From contig CAJUHV010000003.1 of assembly GCA_910586445.1 (NCBI GenBank), positions 1-64,000 of the forward strand: a DNA stretch of 64,000 nt, read 5' to 3'. The notes below the pieces were generated by a model, which saw nothing but the letters and a program-made list of their open reading frames with translations, was not told the origin of the DNA and ran no database searches. The translations under genes and the position numbers were made by a program. Shown here piece by piece: positions 42,878 to 51,899 of the stretch. Numbering within the stretch: position 1 is the first letter of the stretch; each line of letters begins with the position of its first letter. Source of the stretch: an uncultured Eubacterium sp. (GTDB lineage Bacteria; Bacillota; Clostridia; Lachnospirales; Lachnospiraceae).

Positions 42878-44023
42878 TTATGCCCGCGAAAGCTCCAACA
42901 TCTTATTTTTCAGCTGCATTTCCATATCGGATAATTCAGCTTCTGCTGCCCGGCGTTTTTCCCGGCCCTCAATCTGTATTTTCATCACTTCATCCAGTGT
43001 CGTAATCAGCGTTTCATTTGTATGCTTGAGCGTTTCCAGATCTACAATGCCGCGCTCAGACTCTTTGGCACTTTCAATTGTTGCCAGTTTCAGGGCATCT
43101 GCATTCTTTTTCAGCAGCTCATTTGTCATATCTGTCACTTCACGCTGCGCCCTTGCTGCCTGTGCAGAATGTTCCACGCCGATCGCTATGACCATCTGGC
43201 TCTTCCACAGCGGAATCGTATTTACTATCGTAGACTGGATTTTTTCTGCCATCAATGTATCCGAGTTCTGCACCATACGTATCTGCGGCGCTGTCTGTAT
43301 GGATACTGTCCGCGTAAGCTCCAGATCATACAGTTTCTTTTCAAAACGCTCACATAAATCCGCTAAATCCCTCGCTGCCTGCGCATCCTGCGGCAGGCTG
43401 CTGCGCGCTGCCTTCTGCTGGAGCTCTACGAGCTCTGTCTGGCGTACCTGCTGCAGCTTCTTCTTTCCGGCCAGTATATACATCGAAAGCTCTTTAAAAT
43501 AATTCAGATTTATTTCATACATGCGATCTAATACGTCAATGTCTTTCATCAGCTGGATCTGGTGGTTTTCCAGTACTTTTACAATCTCATTTACATTTGT
43601 TTCCACCCTGTTATACTTTGCCTTCATCGCCATCATTTTATTCTCGCTTTTCTTAAAAAAGCCCCGTAATCCCTTGGCTTCTTCGCCCGCATCAAAGCTC
43701 TTCAGCTCTGTGACAAGCCCTGCGATCATATCTCCGACCTCGCCAAGATCCTTGGTCCGGACATTATTCAATGCTCTCTCAGAAAAATCAGCCATTTTCT
43801 TCTGCGTACCTACGCCGTAATGCAGGACTGCACCGGAATTACGCAGGTCAATCTGCTCTACAAATGCGTCTACCTGACGCTTTTCTTCCTCCGAAAGCAT
43901 TGCATCATTGAGCACTTCCTGTTTCGGCTGCTGTGGTGTCTTTACCGGCTCTTCCTCCTTGGGTGCGGGGTCAAATACGAGCGTCGGCGCTTTTGCTGTA
44001 AATTCTTCAAAATTATCTGACAA
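42878..44023 (-). CDS. telA: TelA-family toxic anion resistance protein
   Basis: 381 residues of the TelA family, linked to tellurite resistance and cell-envelope stress. Largely helical with QVDAFVEQIDLRNSGAVLHYGVGTQKKMADFSE near the N terminus, seen here as IDLRNSGAVLHYG; RGFFKKSENKMM; and a C-terminal EKIQSTIVNTIPLWKSQ with MVIAIG. The start is taken as TTG at 44023 because AGGAGG lies 8 bp before it; the ATG readings upstream overlap that site. Minisatellites lie on both sides. Paired with xpaC as in many Firmicutes. Confidence 0.9.
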   Translation of the reverse strand: MSDNFEEFTAKAPTLVFDPAPKEEEPVKTPQQPKQEVLNDAMLSEEEKRQVDAFVEQIDLRNSGAVLHYGVGTQKKMADFSERALNNVRTKDLGEVGDMIAGLVTELKSFDAGEEAKGLRGFFKKSENKMMAMKAKYNRVETNVNEIVKVLENHQIQLMKDIDVLDRMYEINLNYFKELSMYILAGKKKLQQVRQTELVELQQKAARSSLPQDAQAARDLADLCERFEKKLYDLELTRTVSIQTAPQIRMVQNSDTLMAEKIQSTIVNTIPLWKSQMVIAIGVEHSAQAARAQREVTDMTNELLKKNADALKLATIESAKESERGIVDLETLKHTNETLITTLDEVMKIQIEGREKRRAAEAELSDMEMQLKNKMLELSRA

Positions 44024-44050
44024 TTGCTTATCCTCCTGTATCATCTGCTG

Positions 44051-44227
44051 CAATTTACCTGTTGTTTTCTTCTATATTACAATCTGTTACAATTTGCCTG
44101 TTGTTTTCTTCTATTTACAATCTGTTACAATTTGCCTGTTGTTTTCTTCTATTTACAATCTGTTATAATTTGCCTGTTGTTCTCTTCTATTATAATCTGC
44201 TGCACTCTGCCTCTTGTATTCTTCAAC
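44051..44227. repeat. 38-bp tandem repeat between xpaC and telA
   Basis: Four copies of about 38 bp, containing TTTGCCTGTTGTTTTCTTCT and TACAATCTGTTA, at 44051-44090, 44091-44128, 44129-44166 and 44167-44203, and a degenerate fifth. Copies two and three differ at one base. Confidence 0.95.
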
Positions 44228-44256
44228 TACTGTTTCCTACGATCTCTTATTTTAAG

Positions 44257-44400
44257 TACCGCTGTTCTGGCAGACAATACCACTTATTTATAACTGCTGT
44301 CCTTACAGATAGTACTATCTATTTAGATTCTGCTGCCTTTGCTGGCAGTGCTGCCTATTTCGCCATCACAGTCTTTGCAGGCAATACCCCCTATTTATCA
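44257..44400. repeat. Degenerate ~36-bp repeats at the xpaC 3' end
   Basis: Four diverged copies of a unit containing CTGCTGTCCTTRCAGATA followed by a CTATTTA-like end. The last one overlaps the final codons of xpaC. Together with the adjacent 38-bp array it fills the whole gap. Confidence 0.6.
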
Positions 44401-45695
44401 AGTTTAAAATCTCTCTGCTCAGTCAGCCCTTCCTGAGCCATCATTGTCTTCATCACAGAAATATCCGAAGATATATCCCATGCTGTATCTTCAAAGAGCC
44501 CGTCCAGAAGCTTTTCAAACGCAGTATTGATTGTATCAAGCGTATCTTCGATCTCTTTTTTGGTTGCAGAAATATTTTCTCCGGCAATCTCCTGCCTGTC
44601 CAGATCAATGTAGGCATTTAACAGCTTTGTCGTAGTAGGCAGATAATAATCCATAAATTTATGCAGGTCATATGCACTTTCCGGCTTTTTTTCCACATGC
44701 TCAAAAATCCGGCGCATAATGATTTCTAGTCTGGAGAGCTTGCCGCTCATCACTTCGTTTCGAATCTTTTCATTACACTCATGCACCATGCGGATATAAG
44801 CATTGCCATCCTTTAAGATTTTCTGCGTCTGCCTGTCATATGCCTGATGCCGCTCGGCCTCCTGCTGCTGCATGCGTGATTGTTCCTGCCCCTTTTTCTC
44901 CAGAGCCTCCCTGTTCCTGCGGTTCTGCTCTGCCTCTAAATACTGCTGATATGACTCTTGCGTCAGCATAAAGGTAGACTGCGCATGATCCAGCCGTCCC
45001 TGCAGAAACATGTGCTTTTTCATCATCTTCATCAGGTCACGCACTACATCCTCATGCTGTCTGCCTGTCTGAAGGGCCAGCTCATCAACAGCAATATACC
45101 CCCGGTCGCCAATCAGCCTCGTATACCAGTAAAACCGGTTGACCAATGCGATCTTGCGGCTTCCCCGCACGATGTCTGTAATACTAAATACTGTCAAAAG
45201 GCCGAAGACCGCCGCAAGCACGATAAACACCGTCCCGCCTTCTGTCAGCATTAAAATAAACATAACCAAAGCAGTAATGCTGAATCCGCACGTCGCCAGA
45301 ATCCCCCAGCCCATCTGCAGCGGCCCGGAAATCCTGCCTGCCGGATACTTCGTCACTGCCGCGGGCATACGCTGGCTATGTACCATACGGCTTACCTGCC
45401 TGCCAGAGCCGGCACGGTTTCCAATGTTTTTATAGATCGAAGAATACCTGCCCTCATCCTTATCATGTATGCTTCTATAGTTTGCCTGTCCTTTTCGAGT
45501 ATATGTCGTCTTGCCATACTGATGCGTCGGATCTCCGTAGGTGCCCTTTCCTACTTCTTCTTTTACCTGGCTGACGACACGGTTTACCGTATTGCTCACA
45601 TTTTCGCTCAGGCCGCTGTAATCATTTCGGTTAACGGCATCTGCAACGGCATCTAAAATGTCGCCGCCGGCATTGCATATGTCTTTTATATCCAT
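44391..45695 (-). CDS. xpaC: XpaC-like (5-bromo-4-chloroindolyl phosphate hydrolysis) membrane protein
   Basis: 434 residues. N-terminal Asp/Asn-rich stretch with VNRNDYSGLSENVSNTVNRV, a Tyr/Gly/Arg linker, two membrane segments (GILATCGFSITALVMFILML and TVFIVLAAVFGLLTVFSI), then a helical XpaC domain with RRIFEHVEKKPESAYDLHKF and YYLPTTTKLLNAYIDLD. The family is named for a phenotype; its true role, usually alongside TelA, is unresolved. The first gene of the xpaC-telA pair. Confidence 0.88.
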   Translation of the reverse strand: MDIKDICNAGGDILDAVADAVNRNDYSGLSENVSNTVNRVVSQVKEEVGKGTYGDPTHQYGKTTYTRKGQANYRSIHDKDEGRYSSIYKNIGNRAGSGRQVSRMVHSQRMPAAVTKYPAGRISGPLQMGWGILATCGFSITALVMFILMLTEGGTVFIVLAAVFGLLTVFSITDIVRGSRKIALVNRFYWYTRLIGDRGYIAVDELALQTGRQHEDVVRDLMKMMKKHMFLQGRLDHAQSTFMLTQESYQQYLEAEQNRRNREALEKKGQEQSRMQQQEAERHQAYDRQTQKILKDGNAYIRMVHECNEKIRNEVMSGKLSRLEIIMRRIFEHVEKKPESAYDLHKFMDYYLPTTTKLLNAYIDLDRQEIAGENISATKKEIEDTLDTINTAFEKLLDGLFEDTAWDISSDISVMKTMMAQEGLTEQRDFKLDK

Positions 45696-45910
45696 GCTGC
45701 TACCTGTACTTTCCTTAATATATTATTTTTATATTCTTTCCTCATTATAAAATGATCCTATAAAAATACCTTTTGATGAATTTTGTCACTATTCCCTGCC
45801 ATTGATTATAAAAGACACTGCAGGATTCTGCAATAGTTTCAGCGTATTTTTTGAATCTAATCAAAAGTCAGTGGAAGAAATCACAAAACAACCAAACTAT
45901 ACAATAGTAC

Positions 45911-45952
45911 AGAGTCCTGACGGGGCTGAAAAGCCTGCCCTGTCAGGACTCT
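45911..45952. other. Strong inverted repeat
   Basis: AGAGTCCTGAC (45911-45921) and GTCAGGACTCT (45942-45952) are perfect 11-bp arms, and GGGGC/GCCC inside extend the stem to about 16 pairs. There is no U-tract on either strand. It may be a factor-assisted terminator for the DUF4160 pair or a transposon end. The rest of the 45696-46005 gap shows no gene. Confidence 0.6.
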
Positions 45953-46005
45953 GGAATGTTATAAATATTATTCATTTCAGACGCAATACTTAGATTTCCC
46001 TGCCG

Positions 46006-46284
46006 TTAACAATAATATTTAATCTCGCCGAATTGCTCACACCATTGATCAATGATCAAATCACTATTCGCTTCAATATGGCGCATAATATTTTTCAGCA
46101 TCTTAGCTGGAATTTTTGAATTATTATTACAGAGCAGGGTTTTGCCTGCATTTGTTATCCATATTTTGGTTGAATTAGCAGCTGCCTTTCCCTCCGAAAC
46201 ATGAACATGGATAGGTTCTGTAGGATTATTTTCATCTGACCAAAAATATATCACAAATGAACCAACTTTAAAAATTTGAGGCAT
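46006..46284 (-). CDS. DUF4160 family protein
   Basis: 92 residues: a short family in which IYFWSDENNPTEPIHVHV is typical, followed by KIWITNAGKTLL and a helical C-terminal half. DUF4160 genes often occur with a second small gene and have been suggested to form toxin-antitoxin-like pairs, without firm proof. It overlaps the upstream small gene by 17 bp, with a GAAGGGGG ribosome site. Confidence 0.85.
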   Translation of the reverse strand: MPQIFKVGSFVIYFWSDENNPTEPIHVHVSEGKAAANSTKIWITNAGKTLLCNNNSKIPAKMLKNIMRHIEANSDLIIDQWCEQFGEIKYYC

Positions 46285-46540
46285 TTGTTATGCCCCCTTC
46301 CTGCGAAAATTCAATGATCAAATGCGCATTATTACGGACAATCTTTTTGAAATAATTCATTTCAGCATCTGTATATTTATAAATTTCTTCCCATTTATAT
46401 TCTGGAAGCCAGCATGTAGCATGACGAAAACAGACTTTTTCATCCGGCGTTTCAATATATACTTTCACTCTGCCATCCGGTTTCATTTCTGAATGGGTGA
46501 TCTCCGTATCATCATTCAGAGTCATATAAGGGTACATCAT
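46268..46540 (-). CDS. Small partner gene of DUF4160
   Basis: 90 residues; includes VKVYIETPDEKVCFRHATCW and YKYTDAEMNYFKKIVRNNAH. It is similar in size and order to DUF2442-like partners of DUF4160, but I cannot assign it securely. First gene of the overlapping pair, with AGAGGA before the ATG. Confidence 0.75.
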   Translation of the reverse strand: MMYPYMTLNDDTEITHSEMKPDGRVKVYIETPDEKVCFRHATCWLPEYKWEEIYKYTDAEMNYFKKIVRNNAHLIIEFSQEGGITNASNF

Positions 46541-46574
46541 AATAGTAATCCTCTTCTTTCCATTAATTTATTGA

Positions 46575-46736
46575 TTACAATTTCAAATCTGCCAAATATG
46601 TTCTTTTAAAGTACAATACCACATTTTCACCCATTTGTACACAATCACAAAAGGAACTTGATTTTTCATTCCATATCATCCACAGCCATTCCATGCTCGT
46701 AAACAGAATACACCATTGGCCATATCTTCTGTATCC
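46575..46736 (-). pseudogene. 3' remnant of a methyltransferase gene
   Basis: A 53-codon open stretch with no start, cut off upstream by TGA, encodes GQWCILFTSMEWLWMIWNEK. This matches the end of the methyltransferase at 49510-50292 (GIWCMPFMSMEWLWMMWKEK). At DNA level 46671-46715 and 49564-49608 agree at 41 of 45 bases. It marks the left boundary of a two-gene cassette bounded by similar methyltransferase ends. Confidence 0.75.
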
Positions 46737-46838
46737 TCACAGCCTTTGTCAGCCTCTGCCTCTGCGATTTTTCCGGTTCAGCTTTCTTCGCTTCCCCCCA
46801 TTAGTTTCTGACAGCCGAACTTATTTCATCCATAATAT

Positions 46839-48374
46839 TCAGACAAACCCCAATGCCAATATTTTTTTTATCCTCTCCACATTTTCCAGAAAGAATGGCT
46901 CAGTAAAATTTAAATCATTTGGCACACAATAAAGCAACATGCACGTAAAAATTGTGATCAACGCCCAGTTTGTCATAACAAAACTGAATTTCCGCTTTGA
47001 CGTTTCCGGCTTTTGTATATAGCATATGCCGATGAAAATAAAAGATGTCACACCCATGATCCAATATATGTCCATCCGATACCTTTCACCTATAAACGGG
47101 CTCCAGAGCACATCCGTCATCGTAATCACAAACGGCAGCATAAAAAACACTATAGTCAGATTTCGTATATTTAGTTTCTTTAACTGCTCCCTGACGCCCT
47201 CCTGTGCCATGCTGACAGCTGCAGAACATAAAATCGGAAAATTTACCAATGCTCCATTTAACGAAATATATGGAAATTTTTTTTTCACAGGACTAAAAGA
47301 AATAAGATTAGACACCACCCCGTTCAGCACATTTACCAAATCAAACTGATCAAAAAAATTCCCATAGCTGCTTTGATCTGCCAGTGTCAGCTGATACGTC
47401 TGCCCAAATTCAAACGGGCTGTCAAACCGAACATAATTATAAGCCATCAGCAGGATTCCGATTACTACGTATGGCAAAGCTGCAGCTGTCAGCTGTCCAA
47501 ACAGACGAAAATCCATTTTCTTATTTTTCAAATATTCTGCCAGCATAGGTATCACAGCTATATTTGCCAGAGCGACCGGCGGTCTGCACCCAAAAGCCAG
47601 TGCTCCGAATAAACTGCCTAAAAATGCATAAAATATACTTTTCCTGCTTACCTGCCCTGCCTCTCCCCAGACAGATTTCGCAAAAAAATAAAGGCTCCAT
47701 ACCTCCATACATAAGCCGGACGTAATAGCCGTGCAGTACAAAGAAGGTGCAGCTATACTATACCAGATACTCATAACCGCAAATGCAGAGGATAAAGCCA
47801 GATACATGCCAAAGGTCAGCCTGCGGAAAAACTTTTTTATCAAAAAATGAAACAGGACAAATATACCTACAATAAACATCCCTACAAAAATCTGTGTCGC
47901 ATGGTACGTCATCAGGCTCATGCCTGTCACTATCCGATAAGGCAGAAAAAGCAGAAAAACTGGCACAATGCCAAAATACATATAATAATGTCCGTCATAA
48001 AAAGCATGATCCCAGTGAAAATTAACCCCCAGCCTGGTTCTTTCTTCCGGGTCATATGGATTATCCATTTCCAGCAGTCTTGGGTCTACGTCATCATAAT
48101 CCATATAAAAATGTCCGTTCAGTACAGCTTCTGCCATTACCTCATATTGATTTCTATGATCCGGCAGTTCTCCATTCCAGGATGGAGACACGCCCATCGG
48201 CAGGATACATGCCAAGACCACAAATCCTGCAGCTGATAATAATAAAATTTTCTGGCGGCATCCCATATTTTCTATCGTCTCACTATGAAGCCAGGATTTA
48301 TATCGAAACAAAAACAGCACAAAAATAATACTGCCCCAAAATAAACATCCTGCTATGAAATATATAAAATTCAT
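46839..48374 (-). CDS. Multi-membrane glycosyltransferase-like protein (GT-C type)
   Basis: 511 residues with about ten membrane segments and a first outer loop rich in acidic and aromatic residues (DHRNQYEVMAEAVLNGHFYM, DYDDVDPRLLEMDNPYD), the arrangement of GT-C polyprenyl-sugar transferases. The acceptor and sugar are unknown. GGGAG precedes the ATG. With the next GT2 gene it forms the distal end of the glycan locus. A flippase-like or purely structural role cannot be excluded. Confidence 0.8.
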   Translation of the reverse strand: MNFIYFIAGCLFWGSIIFVLFLFRYKSWLHSETIENMGCRQKILLLSAAGFVVLACILPMGVSPSWNGELPDHRNQYEVMAEAVLNGHFYMDYDDVDPRLLEMDNPYDPEERTRLGVNFHWDHAFYDGHYYMYFGIVPVFLLFLPYRIVTGMSLMTYHATQIFVGMFIVGIFVLFHFLIKKFFRRLTFGMYLALSSAFAVMSIWYSIAAPSLYCTAITSGLCMEVWSLYFFAKSVWGEAGQVSRKSIFYAFLGSLFGALAFGCRPPVALANIAVIPMLAEYLKNKKMDFRLFGQLTAAALPYVVIGILLMAYNYVRFDSPFEFGQTYQLTLADQSSYGNFFDQFDLVNVLNGVVSNLISFSPVKKKFPYISLNGALVNFPILCSAAVSMAQEGVREQLKKLNIRNLTIVFFMLPFVITMTDVLWSPFIGERYRMDIYWIMGVTSFIFIGICYIQKPETSKRKFSFVMTNWALITIFTCMLLYCVPNDLNFTEPFFLENVERIKKILALGFV

Positions 48375-48466
48375 CCATTCTCCCTCTCACATCTTTCTTA
48401 TCAAATTTCCTTTTTCCAGACATTCCCTTATTGACTTTCTTTCATTTCTCCTTCTAAATTCTCTCT

Positions 48467-49459
48467 TTAAGAATTCTCTCTTGATCGCTCTTTCATATTT
48501 TCTTTTTCCCGGCTTTCTTTTTCCAGTCCTTTCTTATTATCATAAGCCCGCTTAAATCCAGCTTCAAAATCGCGCCTGTCTTCCTGCACAATATTAGACA
48601 ATATCATTCCAGAAAAAAGTGACTGGATCGCTGCAATTACAGCAAAACCGCATACAATAAGCGTAGGAAATTTGGCCACTTGGCCCGTCACAATAAATTC
48701 AATAAATACAGGTATAAAAAAGGCAGCTGCAAGCATTAAAAGTACTGCTGACAAAATCCCATAGAAAGCCATCGGCTTATAGCTGCGGAACAGCCTGACA
48801 ATTGTTCTGATTACTTTTATGCCGTCCGTATATGTATTTAATTTTGACTCACTGCCTATCGGCCTGTCCCTATATTCAATGACTACATGCTCGATCTGCA
48901 TTCTCTTATCCACAGCATGTATGCTCATTTCTGTCTCTATTTCAAACCCGCCTGACAAAACCGGAAAAGTTTTCACAAATTCGTAGCTGAAAGCCCTGTA
49001 TCCTGTCATAATGTCTTTGATGTCGCATTTAAACAGCCAATTAATGCTTTTACGGACAAGCTCATTGCCTATATTATGAAACGGCCTTTTATTTTCAGTA
49101 AAATATGTAGATGACAACCGGTCCCCGACAACCATATCTGCATTATGCCTTAAAACCAGATCTGCCATCCTGCCTGCATATTCCGCCGGATAGGTGTCAT
49201 CCCCATCGACCATGATATAGCATCTGGCGTTAATTTCACGAAACATTCTCCTGATTACATTGCCCTTTCCCTGACAATACTCGTGACGTACCGTCACTCC
49301 TCCAAAAGAAGCTGCGATTTCTGCCGTCTGGTCTGTTGAATTATTATCATATACATATATTCTGGCTTCTGGCAGTTCTTTCCTATAATCTTGGATTACT
49401 TTTTTGATAGTCTGGCTTTCATTGAAGCATGGGATCAGTATAGCTATATCGTCCAACAT
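48467..49459 (-). CDS. GT2 glycosyltransferase with C-terminal membrane segments
   Basis: Dolichyl-phosphate-mannose-synthase-like enzyme of 330 residues, expected to load a sugar on a polyprenyl phosphate. Shows ILIPCFNESQTIKKVIQDY, VYDNNSTDQT, the DxD-type VDGDDTYPAE and DIMTGYRAFS. Two or three membrane segments follow (MAFYGILSAVLLMLAAAFF). The last 25 residues are a charged Lys/Glu/Arg tail. AGGAG precedes the ATG. It may supply the adjacent GT-C protein. Confidence 0.93.
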   Translation of the reverse strand: MLDDIAILIPCFNESQTIKKVIQDYRKELPEARIYVYDNNSTDQTAEIAASFGGVTVRHEYCQGKGNVIRRMFREINARCYIMVDGDDTYPAEYAGRMADLVLRHNADMVVGDRLSSTYFTENKRPFHNIGNELVRKSINWLFKCDIKDIMTGYRAFSYEFVKTFPVLSGGFEIETEMSIHAVDKRMQIEHVVIEYRDRPIGSESKLNTYTDGIKVIRTIVRLFRSYKPMAFYGILSAVLLMLAAAFFIPVFIEFIVTGQVAKFPTLIVCGFAVIAAIQSLFSGMILSNIVQEDRRDFEAGFKRAYDNKKGLEKESREKENMKERSRENS

Positions 49460-49509
49460 TGTTCATCTCCTGTTCATTTATTAAAAAACCTGCCAATACA
49501 ACGTAAAAA

Positions 49510-50292
49510 TCAGCCTTTCCCCATCAGCTTTGCCCGGTCTTTTCCTACGCTGCCTTTTTCTTTCCACATCATCCACAGCCATTCCATGCTCATAAACGGC
49601 ATACACCATATCCCTCTAAACAATATATATATCAAAAACCGTGGTATTTTTTTCTTTGTATAAAAATGAAGAAGGCCGAGATTATAATAATTCAAATGGT
49701 ACTTTCGTGCCAGATATTTTAATGTCAGCTCACTGTAAAACATAATATGCTGTCCATTCTTCTGTCCATAATACCACCATTCCTCATTTTGATAAGACCT
49801 TCCCTTATCATAGCAGACTGTTGAAAACAAAATATTATCTGCACATCTGAGCATCTTTTCCAGCTCGCTGCACGGATGTTCTACATGCTCCATGACCTCA
49901 AAGGCTGTTACCAGCCTTACCTTTTGTCTTGTAAATTCAAAGCCCCGGGCAAGCAGATTTTCTGCATATTTATCATACCAGTAAAAGTCATATCCGATAT
50001 CCCTCATCAGTCTGGCAAAGATGCCGTACCCCCCCCCATAATCCAAATACGTTCCCGGCCCTATAAACCGCCTGATCAGCCTGTTTGTGATTACGCCGTT
50101 TACGATACCGCGCTGCATAACCCCTGTATCTTCCGGTACAATCGCATTTTCATATGCTTCATCCATCCAGTATGGCTTTTCTGTGTACACAGCGGCACAC
50201 TCTGGACATTGAAAATAATCTACACAATACTTATCTAACACAATGCTTGAAAAAATCTTTTTCCCCTTCCTCATACAGATCGGGCATCTCAT
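49510..50292 (-). CDS. Class I SAM methyltransferase with zinc-ribbon N terminus, poly-G tract
   Basis: 260 residues. The N-terminal CPIC and CPEC pairs form a zinc-binding region of sugar O-methyltransferase type. SAM motif I, YLDYGGGYGIFARL, is followed by TAFEVMEHVEHP. The three Gly codons of motif I are written entirely with G and form a nine-G run (50029-50037) near residue 86 of 260, so a one-base slip would stop the gene early. GGAGGAGA precedes the ATG at 50292. Likely methylates a glycan sugar. Confidence 0.9.
   Translation of the reverse strand: MRCPICMRKGKKIFSSIVLDKYCVDYFQCPECAAVYTEKPYWMDEAYENAIVPEDTGVMQRGIVNGVITNRLIRRFIGPGTYLDYGGGYGIFARLMRDIGYDFYWYDKYAENLLARGFEFTRQKVRLVTAFEVMEHVEHPCSELEKMLRCADNILFSTVCYDKGRSYQNEEWWYYGQKNGQHIMFYSELTLKYLARKYHLNYYNLGLLHFYTKKKIPRFLIYILFRGIWCMPFMSMEWLWMMWKEKGSVGKDRAKLMGKG
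50029..50037 (-). repeat. G9 tract in a methyltransferase gene
   Basis: Nine consecutive C on the plus strand, G on the coding strand, within the SAM-binding motif codons. The current length keeps the frame open. Confidence 0.95.
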
Positions 50293-50388
50293 AACACCAT
50301 CTCCTCCCTGCCATATAATATTCCCTGCAGAATACTTTCTGCAAAATGTACCCATAAATCAGAAAATACAGATCACGGGCATAATTTC

Positions 50389-51828
50389 TCAGATACCCCC
50401 CCCCCTTAAAATTTTCGTTGTCGAATATCCATCTACAAATGGAAGAATAACCACTTCATCCACTAAGTTTCTCCCAACTATATTCTCCAACTCGTAATCG
50501 CCTCCCTTTACCAGCAGATCCGGTTTTAGGCATTCGATTAAACGGTATGGCGTATCCTCATCAAATAATACAACACCGTCCACACATTCCAGTGCAGACA
50601 AAAGATATGCCCTGTCAGCCTGATTATTTACCGGACGGCATGCTCCCTTCAATCTTTTTACAGAATCATCCGTATTCAATCCTACAATCAGCCTCTCTCC
50701 CAGATCACGGGCTTTATTTAAATATTCTATATGCCCTCTATGCAGGATGTCAAAACACCCATTTGTAAAAACGACTTTTTCCCCGTATTCATTACACTGC
50801 CGGCAGAATGCAGCGGCTTCTTCCCAGCTCCATATAAGAGTCCTATCCCTATTTTCCTTTTTCTTTAATTCTGTAAACAGTTCCTGCTTTAATACATTAT
50901 AAGTCCCAAATCTTCCTACAGCGATTCCCGCTGCGGTATTTGAGGCATAGACAGCCTCATCTATAGGACTATGGACAGACAAAAACGCTGCCAGCACAGC
51001 CATGACCGTATCCCCCGCACCGGAAACATCAAATACTTCCCTTGCCTGGGACTGATATGTATAAAAGCTGCCGTCTCTCCCAACATACGTCATTCCCAGC
51101 TGCGACCGCGTAATAAGCAGGCCCTTTAAAGAATATTTATGGCATAGTTCTAATCCATATTTAACAATATCCTCTTCTGTATTACTGCACGCACTGCCGA
51201 CAGCCTCTTTAAACTCCTTAAAATTAGGTGTGATCAAATCAGCACCTTCATACTTTGTCCAGTCCTTTGCTTTTGCATCTACTAAAACTATTTTCTTCTG
51301 CCTGCGTGCCTGTTCAATAATTTTTCTGCAGATTTCATCCGTACATATACCTTTATTATAATCTGATATAATCACTACATCAGACCTGCTGATACAGTAT
51401 TCCAGACTCTCACATACTCTTTTTGTCCCTTCCCCATCCAGTTTGGCTGCCTCTTCTTTGTCGACTCTTAGAATCTGCTGATTCATTCCTATAACACGGG
51501 TTTTTGTTGTTGTCTGCACTTGATCACTTTTTATTCCTTGAAACTGTATTCCTTTAGTTTCCAATTTTTCATTCAGCATAAAGCCTTCTGCATCGTTTCC
51601 AATCCTTCCAATAATGCTTACTTGAATGCCCATTGCCCGGATATTTCCTGCGACATTCGCAGCTCCGCCCAGTGCTGCCTCTTCCCGGTCTGTCAGAACA
51701 ACCGGAACAGGTGCTTCTGGTGATATTCTTCCAATGCTGCCATATATATACTTGTCCAGCATTAAGTCCCCATAAACCAGACATTTTACATTTTTCGACC
51801 GTCTTTCATATTCCTGATACGTGATCAT
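50389..51828 (-). CDS. hldE: Bifunctional heptose-7-phosphate kinase / heptose-1-phosphate adenylyltransferase
   Basis: Makes ADP- (or a related NDP-) heptose from heptose-7-phosphate in the two outer steps. N-terminal ribokinase-like domain (1-325) with LVYGDLMLDKYIYGSI, ALGGAANVAGN and the catalytic GAGDTVMAVLAAF; C-terminal nucleotidyltransferase domain with VFTNGCFDILHRGHIEYL and LIVGLNTDDSV. 479 residues is normal. The coding sequence ends in a ten-G run, so the final residues, LRGGGI, would change with tract length. GGAAGG precedes the ATG. GmhA is encoded just upstream; no gmhB or hldD homologue is obvious here. Confidence 0.95.
   Translation of the reverse strand: MITYQEYERRSKNVKCLVYGDLMLDKYIYGSIGRISPEAPVPVVLTDREEAALGGAANVAGNIRAMGIQVSIIGRIGNDAEGFMLNEKLETKGIQFQGIKSDQVQTTTKTRVIGMNQQILRVDKEEAAKLDGEGTKRVCESLEYCISRSDVVIISDYNKGICTDEICRKIIEQARRQKKIVLVDAKAKDWTKYEGADLITPNFKEFKEAVGSACSNTEEDIVKYGLELCHKYSLKGLLITRSQLGMTYVGRDGSFYTYQSQAREVFDVSGAGDTVMAVLAAFLSVHSPIDEAVYASNTAAGIAVGRFGTYNVLKQELFTELKKKENRDRTLIWSWEEAAAFCRQCNEYGEKVVFTNGCFDILHRGHIEYLNKARDLGERLIVGLNTDDSVKRLKGACRPVNNQADRAYLLSALECVDGVVLFDEDTPYRLIECLKPDLLVKGGDYELENIVGRNLVDEVVILPFVDGYSTTKILRGGGI
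50396..50405 (-). repeat. G10 tract at the 3' end of hldE
   Basis: Ten G on the coding strand, five codons before the stop. By my reading, nine G would give a tail ending GGVSEKLCP, and eleven G would read on for about 55 codons across the next gene's start. Confidence 0.95.
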
Positions 51829-51859
51829 ATTTTTCCTTCCATAAATTAATACTGTGCTT

Positions 51860-51877
51860 AGAGCGTGTTTAAAAAAT
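51860..51877. repeat. Short copy of a sequence seen at 19442-19459
   Basis: AGAGCGTGTTTAAAAAAT agrees at 17 of 18 bases with the minus strand of 19442-19459. It lies in the 70-bp gap between hldE and gmhA. Confidence 0.55.
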
Positions 51878-51899
51878 GCTTTCGTATTTCATATAATGT

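Noticed and set aside
44051..44227. Second CRISPR-like repeat block
   Set aside because: Units are contiguous 38-bp copies with no unique spacers.
46006..46540. Confident toxin-antitoxin call for the DUF4160 pair
   Set aside because: The pairing is typical, but nothing in the sequence shows toxicity or autoregulation.
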